Shown here: positions 16,235 through 23,496 of the stretch, piece by piece
How positions within the stretch are numbered: position 1 is the first letter of the stretch
Layout: the number at the start of each line of letters is the position of its first letter
Assembly: GCA_044433365.1 (NCBI GenBank)
Contig: JAWXTR010000030.1
Location: 1 to 27,208, forward strand
Length of the DNA: 27,208 nt
Direction of reading: 5' to 3'
Source of the DNA: CAMQVM01 sp044433365
Lineage (GTDB): Bacteria > Bacteroidota > Bacteroidia > Bacteroidales > Rikenellaceae
Position numbers and translations under genes: made by a program
The notes under the pieces: model-generated
The model's database searches: none
Told to the model about the DNA's origin: nothing
What the model saw: the letters and a program-made list of their open reading frames with translations, nothing else

Positions 16235-17047
16235 TTGGACGGACAGACAAAAAAGAGGTATGTTTATAGTTTTCAGACAATAATAAGGTTTGAAAATGCT
16301 ATTTCACACCATTTTTTTAAGCTGCGAGCAGTTCCAACTGAAAATTTTTGTCAAAAATTAATCTCTTCCAATTTTACGGTAAAGCCCAAAAGTCTTGTTG
16401 TAATTGGCTATGATAGTTGGGGTAATCAAATTCAATATGGGTCGCAAACAGAGTCGCACGATGTTTTTATTGTTGCCTCTAGCGGTAAAGTGGAGCTTAC
16501 ATCCTATAAAATAGAGGCAAAAAGCGTAGAAAAACTATTTTTTACTTGTTCTCCTCTTACTGGAGTGTCAGTAGAGATGGTAAATTTCTTACGGGATAAT
16601 ATGCCAAATTTTAAGGCTGAAGATTTTGCTTCAAAACCAGAAAATATTGCTAAAGCCCTCTATCTTTCACACCTTATCTATAAATATATGAATTATAGTG
16701 TAGGGGTTACTTCCACTACTACCACTGCTAACGATGCTTTTCAAATGGGCAAGGGTGTGTGTCAAGACTTCTCTCACATTCTTATTGCACTATGCCGCAA
16801 ATTGGGGATAGCTGCACGTTATGTTAACGGTTTAATGGAGGGTGAGGGTGAGTCGCACGCTTGGGCTGAGGTATATAGTGACGGTTATTGGTGGGGTGTA
16901 GACCCTACAAACGACCGCCTTATTGAGTTTGGATATATCAAAATTGCACATGGGCGTGATGCTTCTGATTGTCATCTTAATAGAGGGGTGTTTAGTGGTA
17001 AGACTGTGCAGGAAAATTGTGTTCGGGTGGCGGTTGTGGAATTGTGA
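16235..17047 (+). CDS. Transglutaminase-like cysteine protease
   Basis: Protein of 270 residues with an N-terminal beta domain of bacterial transglutaminases (1-~100) and a transglutaminase/papain-like core. The catalytic triad is visible: Cys176 in GVCQDFSH, His208 in ESHAWAEVY and Asp223 in GVDPTND. Bacterial members usually act as peptidases or amidases more than as cross-linkers. The start is TTG at 16,235, preceded by GAGAAAGAG as a likely ribosome binding site; no in-frame ATG is near. Third gene of the ATP-grasp/alpha-E cassette, a combination proposed from genome-context studies to make and process a small peptide or peptide tag. No signal peptide is seen, so it probably acts in the cytosol. 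Confidence 0.88.
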   Translation: MDGQTKKRYVYSFQTIIRFENAISHHFFKLRAVPTENFCQKLISSNFTVKPKSLVVIGYDSWGNQIQYGSQTESHDVFIVASSGKVELTSYKIEAKSVEKLFFTCSPLTGVSVEMVNFLRDNMPNFKAEDFASKPENIAKALYLSHLIYKYMNYSVGVTSTTTTANDAFQMGKGVCQDFSHILIALCRKLGIAARYVNGLMEGEGESHAWAEVYSDGYWWGVDPTNDRLIEFGYIKIAHGRDASDCHLNRGVFSGKTVQENCVRVAVVEL

Positions 17048-17048
17048 A

Positions 17049-17118
17049 TTTAATGCATAATTCGTAATGCGTAATTCATAATTCGTAATGCGTAATTCAT
17101 AATTCGTAATGCGTAATT
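17049..17118. repeat. AATTCATAATTCGTAATGCGT tandem tract
   Basis: Roughly three units of about 21 bases built from TAATTCATAATTCG and TAATGCG begin directly after the transglutaminase stop codon. Part of a family of reiterated AT-rich tracts seen at six intergenic places in the window. Confidence 0.85.
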
Positions 17119-17120
17119 TT

Positions 17121-17140
17121 AGACGTTGTACACAACGTCT
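17121..17140. repeat. Palindrome AGACGTTGTACACAACGTCT
   Basis: Perfect 9-base arms around AC, followed by CTAC. It resembles the AGACGTTGC-type palindromic repeat that I remember from many bacterial genomes. It is the only copy in the window. Confidence 0.7.
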
Positions 17141-17189
17141 CTACTAGATTGAGCCGATTTCATCTGTCCCCCCTCTTAAATAACTTGCA

Positions 17190-17229
17190 TAATTATGCAT
17201 TATGCATTATGCATTATGAATTATAAATT
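17190..17229. repeat. TGCATTAT tandem tract before M14 gene
   Basis: Units of TGCATTAT followed by TGAATTATAAATT run straight into the start codon at 17,230. It is AT-rich and may simply keep the start region free of structure. Confidence 0.7.
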
Positions 17230-18162
17230 ATGATTAAGACTGTGGTTTCAACAGCGATGGCTATAGACGAGCGACTGTTGATAAAGAAAAATATATTAAA
17301 AGGTGGTAGTGGTAAAAAGAGATTATCTATCGTAACAGGTACTCATGGTGATGAGTTAGAGGGGCAATTTGTATGTTACGAATTGGCTCGAATTATTAAT
17401 GATAATATTGAGAAACTTGATGGAACTGTAGAGTTATATCCTGCACTTAACCCTCTTGGTATCGACTCAATTACACGAGGTGTTCCGAACTTCGATTTAG
17501 ATTTAAATCGCATATTTCCAGGCAATCCTCAAGGGTCGTTTGCTGAGGCAACAGCCTATGCAATTTTGGAGGATTTAAAGGGTTCGGATATGGTTATCGA
17601 TATTCACTCTAGTAACATTTTTTTGCGTGAAATTCCGCAAGTTCGTATAAATATTGACACAACTGAGACTCTTGTACCCTATGCAGAGCTTCTAAATATC
17701 GATTTTATCTGGGTGCACGAAGCTGCAACTGTGTTGGAGTCTACCTTAGCACACTCTCTAAATTCGGCTGGCACTCCTACGCTGGTGGTTGAAATGGGGG
17801 TTGGTATGCGTATCAATCATGGCTATGTAAAACGACTAGTTGAAGGTATTTTTAACCTTATGAATAAGATGGGAATGTGGTCGGAAGAGGTCGATTCGTC
17901 AAAAATTTCGAAACCAGTTCTTTCGATTGGCGATAGTGTATGTTTTTTAAATGCTAATGCTTCAGGAATTTTTATTACCGAGACCTACAACAACACAATA
18001 GTTGAAAAAGGCGAGGAGATTGGTCAAATTGTAAGCTCTCTAACCGGCGAAATATTAGAGAGAATTACAGCACCTAAAGCTGGACTTCTATTTACTATTC
18101 GTGCTTATCCTGTTGTTTATGAGGGGTCTTTGATTGCTAGGATACACGTTAATAATTTATAA
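17230..18162 (+). CDS. M14/AstE-AspA-type zinc deacylase, intact active site
   Basis: Predicted zinc-dependent amide hydrolase of the succinylglutamate desuccinylase/aspartoacylase family (COG3608-like), 310 residues. Zinc and catalytic residues are in place: GTHGDE gives His39 and Glu42, DIHSS gives His126, and VVEMG gives Glu189. The substrate-binding DLNRIFPG block (91-98) is also present. Residues ~230-310 form a beta-rich C-terminal domain like a barrel-sandwich hybrid fold. No signal peptide. It is preceded by AT-rich repeats and followed, after a tandem-repeat tract, by a second family member. The substrate is unknown; family members remove acyl or amino-acyl groups, and the nearby ATP-grasp cassette suggests an amide-linked product as a candidate. 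Confidence 0.88.
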   Translation: MIKTVVSTAMAIDERLLIKKNILKGGSGKKRLSIVTGTHGDELEGQFVCYELARIINDNIEKLDGTVELYPALNPLGIDSITRGVPNFDLDLNRIFPGNPQGSFAEATAYAILEDLKGSDMVIDIHSSNIFLREIPQVRINIDTTETLVPYAELLNIDFIWVHEAATVLESTLAHSLNSAGTPTLVVEMGVGMRINHGYVKRLVEGIFNLMNKMGMWSEEVDSSKISKPVLSIGDSVCFLNANASGIFITETYNNTIVEKGEEIGQIVSSLTGEILERITAPKAGLLFTIRAYPVVYEGSLIARIHVNNL

Positions 18163-18186
18163 TTATAAATTATAAATTATAAATTA

Positions 18187-18391
18187 AGCAATACCCAGCA
18201 GCAATACTCAGCAATACTCAGTAATAATACTCAGCAGCAATACTCAGCAGCAATACTCAGCAATACTCTGTAATAATACTCAGCAATACTCAGCAGTAAT
18301 ACTCAGCAATACTCAGCAGTAATACTCAGCAATACTCAGCAGTAATACTCAGCAATACTCAGTAATAACACTCAGCAATACTCAGCAGTAA
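18187..18391. repeat. CAATACTCAG minisatellite between the M14 genes
   Basis: About 205 bases made almost only of CAATACTCAG and CAGTAATACTCAG units, in places combined into a ~23-bp higher-order repeat. It fills the gap between the two M14 genes and ends about 17 bases before the second start codon. Copy number is likely variable. Confidence 0.92.
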
Positions 18392-18408
18392 TTCAAACCA
18401 ACAAAAAA

Positions 18409-19341
18409 ATGACAAAAGAGATAATACACAAAATGAACTCCCCTTTTAGGGATACTTTTAAAATACACGGGTATAGGTTTGGAGAAGGTGAAAAATCAAT
18501 AGCCATAGTAGGCGCAATGCGAGGCGACGAGATACAACAACAATATATCTGTTCGCAACTTGTGCGTAAACTATCCATTTTAGAGCAGCAAGGCAAACTA
18601 CTTCCTGACCACGAAATATTGATTATCCCTTCGGCAAATCCATTTTCGATGAATATCGGCAAACGTTTTTGGGCAATGGATAATACCGATATTAACCGAA
18701 TGTTTCCCGGTTATGATGCAGGAGAGACTACGCAACGTATTGCAGCAGCACTATTTAAAGCATTAAAAGGGTATAAATATGGTATACAAATGGCAAGTTT
18801 CTATCTTCCAGTTGACTTCGTGCCACATGTAAGAATGTCGCACACAGGATATGAGGATGTAGATACTGCTACACTTTTTGGATTGCCTTATATCTATCTG
18901 CATGAGCCACTTCCTTATGATACAACGCTTCTAAACTACAATTGGCAAATCTGGGAGACAAAAGCATTTTCGCTTTATGGAGGAAAAGATGATGAGGTGG
19001 GTAGTAGTAGCTGCAAATATCTAATCGAGACCGTTTTAAGATTTATGAAACGTACAGGAGTGATAAAACATTCATTATCCTCACAACCCGACTACAATTC
19101 GATTGTTAAAAACGAAGAGGATATTATATCTGTAAAATCACCAACAGCAGGCATGATAAACAAGGTGCACCACGTAAATGAGGAAGTGGTAAAAGGTGAT
19201 GTTCTAGCACGCATTATCGACCCTTATGAGGGAGGGGTAATATCTGAAATTATCTCACCAGTAGATGGAATTATCTTTTCCGAACATAATAAGCCTTTGG
19301 CTCTGCAAAACACCACACTGTTTAATATTGTTGAGTGTTAA
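18409..19341 (+). CDS. M14/AstE-like protein with degenerate zinc site
   Basis: Second member of the same family, also 310 residues, with the same two-part layout and the conserved TDINRMFPG block (93-101). The metal site is changed: the usual HGDE is RGDE (Arg38 instead of His, Glu41 kept), and the position of the DIHSS motif reads IQMAS, with Ala for the zinc-binding His. The catalytic VVEMG segment is not recognisable. It is therefore unlikely to bind zinc as its neighbour does and may be a pseudoenzyme, a regulatory partner or a changed-specificity protein. The C-terminal domain (VKSPTAGMINKVHHVNEEVV onward) is well kept, so the gene is not decaying. ATG at 18,409 follows the minisatellite. 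Confidence 0.8.
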   Translation: MTKEIIHKMNSPFRDTFKIHGYRFGEGEKSIAIVGAMRGDEIQQQYICSQLVRKLSILEQQGKLLPDHEILIIPSANPFSMNIGKRFWAMDNTDINRMFPGYDAGETTQRIAAALFKALKGYKYGIQMASFYLPVDFVPHVRMSHTGYEDVDTATLFGLPYIYLHEPLPYDTTLLNYNWQIWETKAFSLYGGKDDEVGSSSCKYLIETVLRFMKRTGVIKHSLSSQPDYNSIVKNEEDIISVKSPTAGMINKVHHVNEEVVKGDVLARIIDPYEGGVISEIISPVDGIIFSEHNKPLALQNTTLFNIVEC

Positions 19342-19525
19342 CAATCTATATTTGTCTTGTTTTTAGGCAAATATGACCGAAATTGAAAAAAATATTTAAA
19401 TTTACGAAAATAGTTATCAACACTATGCTTGTTCGTAATATATTAATAATCAATTTATTATTAAAAAATTGTTGGTAAGATATTAACATGATGTTGATAA
19501 GTTAAAAGAAAACTCTTTTTATTAT

Positions 19526-19556
19526 TTTGTTATTGTATATTAATGTTTTACCTTTG
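19526..19556 (+). promoter_or_regulatory. Bacteroidota-type promoter of the 90-residue gene
   Basis: TTTG (19,526-19,529), 19 bases, then TACCTTTG (19,549-19,556). The start of transcription would be near 19,563, about 50 bases before the ATG at 19,613. Upstream in the same gap lie TTATCAACA (19,414-19,422) and its inverse TGTTGATAA (19,492-19,500); the rest of 19,342-19,525 shows nothing definite. Confidence 0.8.
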
Positions 19557-19612
19557 TAAAAGCGTATAGATGTATATGCTCTTCATATAATTACAATATA
19601 TTATAATATACA

Positions 19613-19885
19613 ATGAGTAACACTTTTGATGTAAAATCGCCAGAAGTTGGATATGAGATGATGGTTGAGGAGTTTGAAAACAGAAAAGGGTACTATGTAG
19701 GACTCTTTTTTGAATTTTGTGCAGCAAAATTTCCAACATGGCAGAGAAAAAATGGTGCTATCTACATTCAAAGTTTAAAGGCAGCCGATGCCTTTGCTAT
19801 GGCAATGATTGAAGATGAAAATGATATTGCTGGAGCATACGAAATTGCTCTAAAGATGATGTTTAAGGCGCAAATAAATAGTTAG
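19613..19885 (+). CDS. Small protein of unknown function
   Basis: A 90-residue soluble protein that I do not recognise. It begins MSNTFDVKSPEVGYEMM and is rich in aromatic and acidic residues (FFEFCAAKFPTWQRKNG), with a probable helical C-terminal half (AADAFAMAMIEDENDIAGAYEIALKMMFKAQ). No signal peptide, membrane segment or Cys/His metal motif. A well-matched TTTG-N19-TACCTTTG promoter 50-60 bases upstream and codon use like its neighbours support a real gene. A short GCTTC/GAAGC hairpin at about 19,904-19,920 may terminate it. It is transcribed separately from the trp operon, whose own promoter begins 98 bases later. Confidence 0.7.
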   Translation: MSNTFDVKSPEVGYEMMVEEFENRKGYYVGLFFEFCAAKFPTWQRKNGAIYIQSLKAADAFAMAMIEDENDIAGAYEIALKMMFKAQINS

Positions 19886-19982
19886 TTGGTATAGGTGGCT
19901 TCAAATAAGAAGCTCTAAATTTTCGATGATTTCGTTAAATTTTTTACAACTACTAATAAAAATGAAATAAAATTAAAAAATA

Positions 19983-20013
19983 TTTGGAAAAAGATATTTT
20001 TTAGATAACTTTG
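19983..20013 (+). promoter_or_regulatory. Promoter of the trp operon
   Basis: TTTG (19,983-19,986), 19 bases, then TAACTTTG (20,006-20,013), the same architecture as the helicase and 90-residue-gene promoters. Transcription should start near 20,020, giving a leader of about 260 bases before trpB. Confidence 0.85.
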
Positions 20014-20082
20014 CTCTGTATTTATCGAATATCTTGATAGAGAGTATTATTTATCGGCTTAAATTGTCGAAAAATTTAGATT

Positions 20083-20163
20083 ATGAAAAATTGTTTACAA
20101 CATAATTATTGGTGGCGTAGCTTACAACTTCAAAAAGTGGTGAGTGGTTTTGCACGTCTATAA
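20083..20163 (+). CDS. trpL: trp leader peptide with tandem Trp codons
   Basis: A 26-codon reading frame starts at ATG 20,083 and ends at TAA 20,161-20,163: MKNCLQHNYWWRSLQLQKVV and six more residues (SGFARL). Codons 10 and 11 are both TGG (20,110-20,115). Trp is rare, so two adjacent Trp codons in a short frame located between the trp promoter and an intrinsic terminator is the classic arrangement of a ribosome-stalling attenuator. The function would be to sense charged tRNA-Trp: stalling at the Trp codons would favour readthrough into trpB. GGTTTTGCA (20,146-20,154), inside the leader frame, can pair imperfectly with the 3' arm of the terminator, and would be covered by a ribosome that reaches the stop codon. 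I do not see a strong classical antiterminator. Confidence 0.8.
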   Translation: MKNCLQHNYWWRSLQLQKVVSGFARL

Positions 20164-20217
20164 TGTTGTAGTTTCAATATATTCAAAAGATATATAAAAT
20201 ACATAAGTATATAGGAT

Positions 20218-20250
20218 GGGTTCTTTGCACTTGCAAAGAACCCTTTTTTT
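20218..20250 (+). terminator. trp attenuator terminator
   Basis: Perfect 12-base arms GGGTTCTTTGCA (20,218-20,229) and TGCAAAGAACCC (20,232-20,243) are followed by seven T residues (20,244-20,250). It lies downstream of the leader peptide and 30 bases upstream of trpB, so it would stop transcription before the structural genes unless overridden. Confidence 0.92.
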
Positions 20251-20280
20251 AGAATAGCAAAAAATAAATGATATAAAATT

Positions 20281-21459
20281 ATGCAAGAAATTAAGGTAAA
20301 TCAAGAGGGGTATTACGGTGAGTTTGGAGGGGCATATATTCCCGAAATTCTGCATCGTGCAGTGGAGGAGCTACGTGAGAGTTACTCAAAAATTATTGAG
20401 AGCGATGAGTTTAAAGAGGAGTTTAGGGAGCTACTACGTGATTATGTCGGTAGACCATCACCACTATACCATGCAAAAAATTTAAGCAAGATTTATGGCG
20501 CAAAAATCTACCTAAAACGTGAGGATCTAAACCATACAGGTGCACACAAAATCAATAATACTTTAGGGCAGATATTGATTGCCAAAAAAATGGGTAAAAA
20601 ATATATTATTGCCGAGACTGGTGCTGGTCAACATGGTGTTGCTACAGCTACAGTATGTGCTTTGATGGGTATGGATTGTAAGGTGTTTATGGGTAAAACC
20701 GATGTCGAGCGACAAACACCAAATGTACGTAAAATGGAGATGCTTGGTGCAGAGGTTATCCCTGTAGTATCGGGAAATATGACCTTGAAAGATGCTACAA
20801 ATGAGGCTATTCGCTATTGGTGTACAAATCCTTCCGATACTTTCTATATTATAGGTTCTACTGTTGGTCCACACCCTTATCCCGATATGGTGGCACGTTT
20901 ACAGTCGGTGATAAGCAGTGAGATCAAGGCGCAAATGACAGAAAAAGAGGGTCGTGAAAATCCCGACTACCTAATTGCTTGTGTAGGAGGTGGGAGTAAT
21001 GCTGCTGGAACAATTTTTCACTATATCAACCGTCCTGAGGTAAAAATAGTGCTTGCCGAAGCTGCTGGCTTAGGTGTAGATAGTGGCGAGAGTGCTGCAA
21101 CGATGGCACTTGGTGAAGTTGGTATTATTCATGGTTCGAAAACTATGTTGATGCAAAATGAGGATGGGCAGATTATCGAACCTTACTCTATTTCGGCAGG
21201 ATTGGACTACCCCGGTGTTGGTCCGCTACATGCACATCTTGCTGCAATAGGACGAGCTAAGGTAGTAGCAGTAACCGATGATGAGGCTTTAAGAGCTGCA
21301 TTTGAGCTTACACGCTGCGAGGGCATTATCCCTGCTCTTGAGAGTGCGCACGCTCTTGGTGCTCTTGGACAAGTAGAGTTTAAGCAGAGTGATATTGTGG
21401 TTCTTACCCTCTCTGGTAGAGGCGATAAGGATATGGAAACCTATTTAAAAAATATTTAG
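20281..21459 (+). CDS. trpB: Tryptophan synthase beta subunit
   Basis: TrpB joins indole (channelled from TrpA) with serine to make tryptophan, using PLP. 392 residues, normal length. The PLP lysine is Lys90 in HTGAHKINN; catalytic Glu112 is in AETGAGQHG; the phosphate-binding loop is GGGSNAAGT; SGRGDKD is at the C-terminus. First structural gene of the trp operon, as in other Bacteroidota, although its partner trpA is the last. The start at 20,281 follows the attenuator by 30 bases, and its stop codon TAG is directly followed by the trpE ATG. Confidence 0.97.
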   Translation: MQEIKVNQEGYYGEFGGAYIPEILHRAVEELRESYSKIIESDEFKEEFRELLRDYVGRPSPLYHAKNLSKIYGAKIYLKREDLNHTGAHKINNTLGQILIAKKMGKKYIIAETGAGQHGVATATVCALMGMDCKVFMGKTDVERQTPNVRKMEMLGAEVIPVVSGNMTLKDATNEAIRYWCTNPSDTFYIIGSTVGPHPYPDMVARLQSVISSEIKAQMTEKEGRENPDYLIACVGGGSNAAGTIFHYINRPEVKIVLAEAAGLGVDSGESAATMALGEVGIIHGSKTMLMQNEDGQIIEPYSISAGLDYPGVGPLHAHLAAIGRAKVVAVTDDEALRAAFELTRCEGIIPALESAHALGALGQVEFKQSDIVVLTLSGRGDKDMETYLKNI

Positions 21460-22860
21460 ATGAATAGTGAGATAATAAAAAGTTTCAAAGTAGAAGCTAG
21501 AGAGCATACAGCCGATATTCACACCCCTGTAAGTATATATCTAAAAATTAGAGATTTATCATCCCAATCGATTCTTTTGGAAAGTTCTGATTTTCATTCT
21601 GCCTCAAATAGTCGTTCGTTCATAGCCTATGAGCCTATAGCGTCGATTTCAATCACCGATTTCAAGGTGGTTTTCAGTTGTGGTGGCAAAGAGTATCGAA
21701 GAGCCTGCATAGATGAAAATTATGGTGTAGATTGCGCTATAGAGCAGTTTAAAAGCGACTTTAAAGTGGATGGCGATTTCGGATTTTTCGGTTATACAGC
21801 ATACGATTCGGTAAAATATTTCGAAAATATCGCTGTTGAACCAAATAGCCCTAAAGATAACGATGCCCCCGACCTTTACTATGTTCTTTTTCGATATGTC
21901 GTTGAGTTCGACCATTTTCATAGTCGACTAAACATTAAAGAAATTGTCGAAGATGGTGCAGAAAATAGTATTGATAAGGTGGTGTCAGCTATCGAGCGTC
22001 GAAACTTCTCGGAGTATGGTTTTTTTGCTGAGGGAGAGGTAAAATCGACAATCACCGATAGTGAATATATCGAGATGGTAAAAAAAGGACGTGAGCACAC
22101 CTACTTAGGCGATGTTTTTCAGATAGTTTTAAGTCGTAGATTTATTCAAAAATTTAAGGGCGACGATTTTGCGGTTTATCGCACACTTCGAAGTATTAAC
22201 CCCTCGCCTTATCTATTCTATTTCGATTTTGGAGGAGTTAAAATCTTTGGTTCATCGCCAGAGACCCACTGTAAGGTGGAAAACGGACGACTCTCTATCG
22301 ACCCAATTGCTGGAACAGCCTTTCGAACAGGCGATTTAGTCGAAGATGCAGCTCTTGCTGAGGCTCTGCAAAACGACCCTAAAGAGAGTGCCGAACATGT
22401 AATGCTTGTCGACCTTGCTCGCAACGATATTAGTCGTAATGCTGAGGGTACAGAGGTAGAATTTTATAAAGAGACTCAATATTATAGCCATGTTATCCAC
22501 TTAGTATCGAGAGTTTCGGGTAAACTACGCCTTGATAGCTCTGCAACTAAAGCATTTATCGACACCTTCCCAGCAGGAACTCTTAGTGGTGCTCCAAAGG
22601 TTAAAGCGATGCAGCTAATAAACGAAATTGAACCACACAACCGTGGAATTTATGGTGGTGCTATTGGATATATTGGGTTTAATGGTGATTTTAACCACGC
22701 TATCACTATCCGCACCTTTGTTAGTCGCAATGGTCAGCTGGAGTTTCAAGCAGGAGCAGGAATTGTGGCACTTAGTGAGCCTGAGCGTGAGCTGCAAGAG
22801 GTAAAAAGCAAGCTGGCAGCGTTGTCAAAGGCTATTAATACAGAGGCAAGAACAATGTAA
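21460..22860 (+). CDS. trpE: Anthranilate synthase component I
   Basis: TrpE makes anthranilate from chorismate with ammonia delivered by TrpG, the first committed step. 466 residues. Chorismate-binding enzyme signatures are present: IAGT (283-286), DLARND (318-323) and PAGTLSGAPK (371-380). The N-terminal LLES motif (39-42) belongs to the tryptophan feedback site of TrpE, so the enzyme is probably inhibited by the end product. It begins immediately after the trpB stop. An AT-rich repeat of ~60 bases separates it from trpG. Confidence 0.96.
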   Translation: MNSEIIKSFKVEAREHTADIHTPVSIYLKIRDLSSQSILLESSDFHSASNSRSFIAYEPIASISITDFKVVFSCGGKEYRRACIDENYGVDCAIEQFKSDFKVDGDFGFFGYTAYDSVKYFENIAVEPNSPKDNDAPDLYYVLFRYVVEFDHFHSRLNIKEIVEDGAENSIDKVVSAIERRNFSEYGFFAEGEVKSTITDSEYIEMVKKGREHTYLGDVFQIVLSRRFIQKFKGDDFAVYRTLRSINPSPYLFYFDFGGVKIFGSSPETHCKVENGRLSIDPIAGTAFRTGDLVEDAALAEALQNDPKESAEHVMLVDLARNDISRNAEGTEVEFYKETQYYSHVIHLVSRVSGKLRLDSSATKAFIDTFPAGTLSGAPKVKAMQLINEIEPHNRGIYGGAIGYIGFNGDFNHAITIRTFVSRNGQLEFQAGAGIVALSEPERELQEVKSKLAALSKAINTEARTM

Positions 22861-22924
22861 TTATAATTTATAAATTATAAAGTATGAATTATAAAGTATA
22901 AATTATTCATTATTAATTATTAAA
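22858..22924. repeat. AT-rich reiterated tract between trpE and trpG
   Basis: Units of AATTTATAAATTATAAAGTATG and similar fill the gap between trpE and trpG. Similar tracts before other genes suggest expansion by slippage in the spacer, without visible effect on the reading frames. Confidence 0.75.
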
Positions 22925-23494
22925 ATGAAAATACTACTATTAGACAATTACGACTCGTTTACCTACAACGTTGCTGAGGCGGTTAAATCGTGTGGTGAAG
23001 AGATTGATATATTTCGTAACGATAAAATATCTTTAGAAGATGTTGGTGGTTACGACAAAATAATTTTATCGCCAGGTCCGGGTGTTCCTAAAGATGCAGG
23101 TATTTTGCTACCTCTTATTAAACGCTATGGTGCCACAAAACATATTCTTGGCATCTGTCTTGGTGAGCAGGCTATAGGTGAGGCTTACGGTGCTATGCTA
23201 ACCAACCTATCGACTGTATATCACGGTGTTGCATCGACAATATCTATTACAGATGAGAGAGACCCTATTTTAAAAGGGCTTGGTAGTGAAATAGAGGTTG
23301 GGCGTTACCACTCATGGGTTGTTTCGACTCAAAATTTCCCAGATTGTCTGGAAATAACCTCTACCCATAAAGAGTCAGGGCAGATAATGTCGCTTCGTCA
23401 TAAAGAACATAAAGTTTATGGAGTGCAGTTTCACCCAGAATCAATTCTTACACCAAAAGGAGTAGAGATAATTGCAAATTTCCTAAAATTATAG
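22925..23494 (+). CDS. trpG: Anthranilate synthase component II (glutamine amidotransferase)
   Basis: TrpG hydrolyses glutamine and passes ammonia to TrpE. 189 residues, class I amidotransferase. The N-terminal LLLDNYDSFTYN block and oxyanion SPGPGVP (49-55) are typical; the nucleophile is Cys78 in GICLGEQ, and His170 and Glu172 (QFHPES) complete the triad. The residue after GICLG is Glu, where His is most common in this motif. It is a stand-alone protein, not fused to TrpD. trpD begins two bases after its stop codon. Confidence 0.95.
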   Translation: MKILLLDNYDSFTYNVAEAVKSCGEEIDIFRNDKISLEDVGGYDKIILSPGPGVPKDAGILLPLIKRYGATKHILGICLGEQAIGEAYGAMLTNLSTVYHGVASTISITDERDPILKGLGSEIEVGRYHSWVVSTQNFPDCLEITSTHKESGQIMSLRHKEHKVYGVQFHPESILTPKGVEIIANFLKL

Positions 23495-23496
23495 AG

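Noticed and set aside
18187..18391. CRISPR array
   Set aside because: Units are 10-13 bp and contiguous with no unique spacers, and no cas gene is near; it is a minisatellite.
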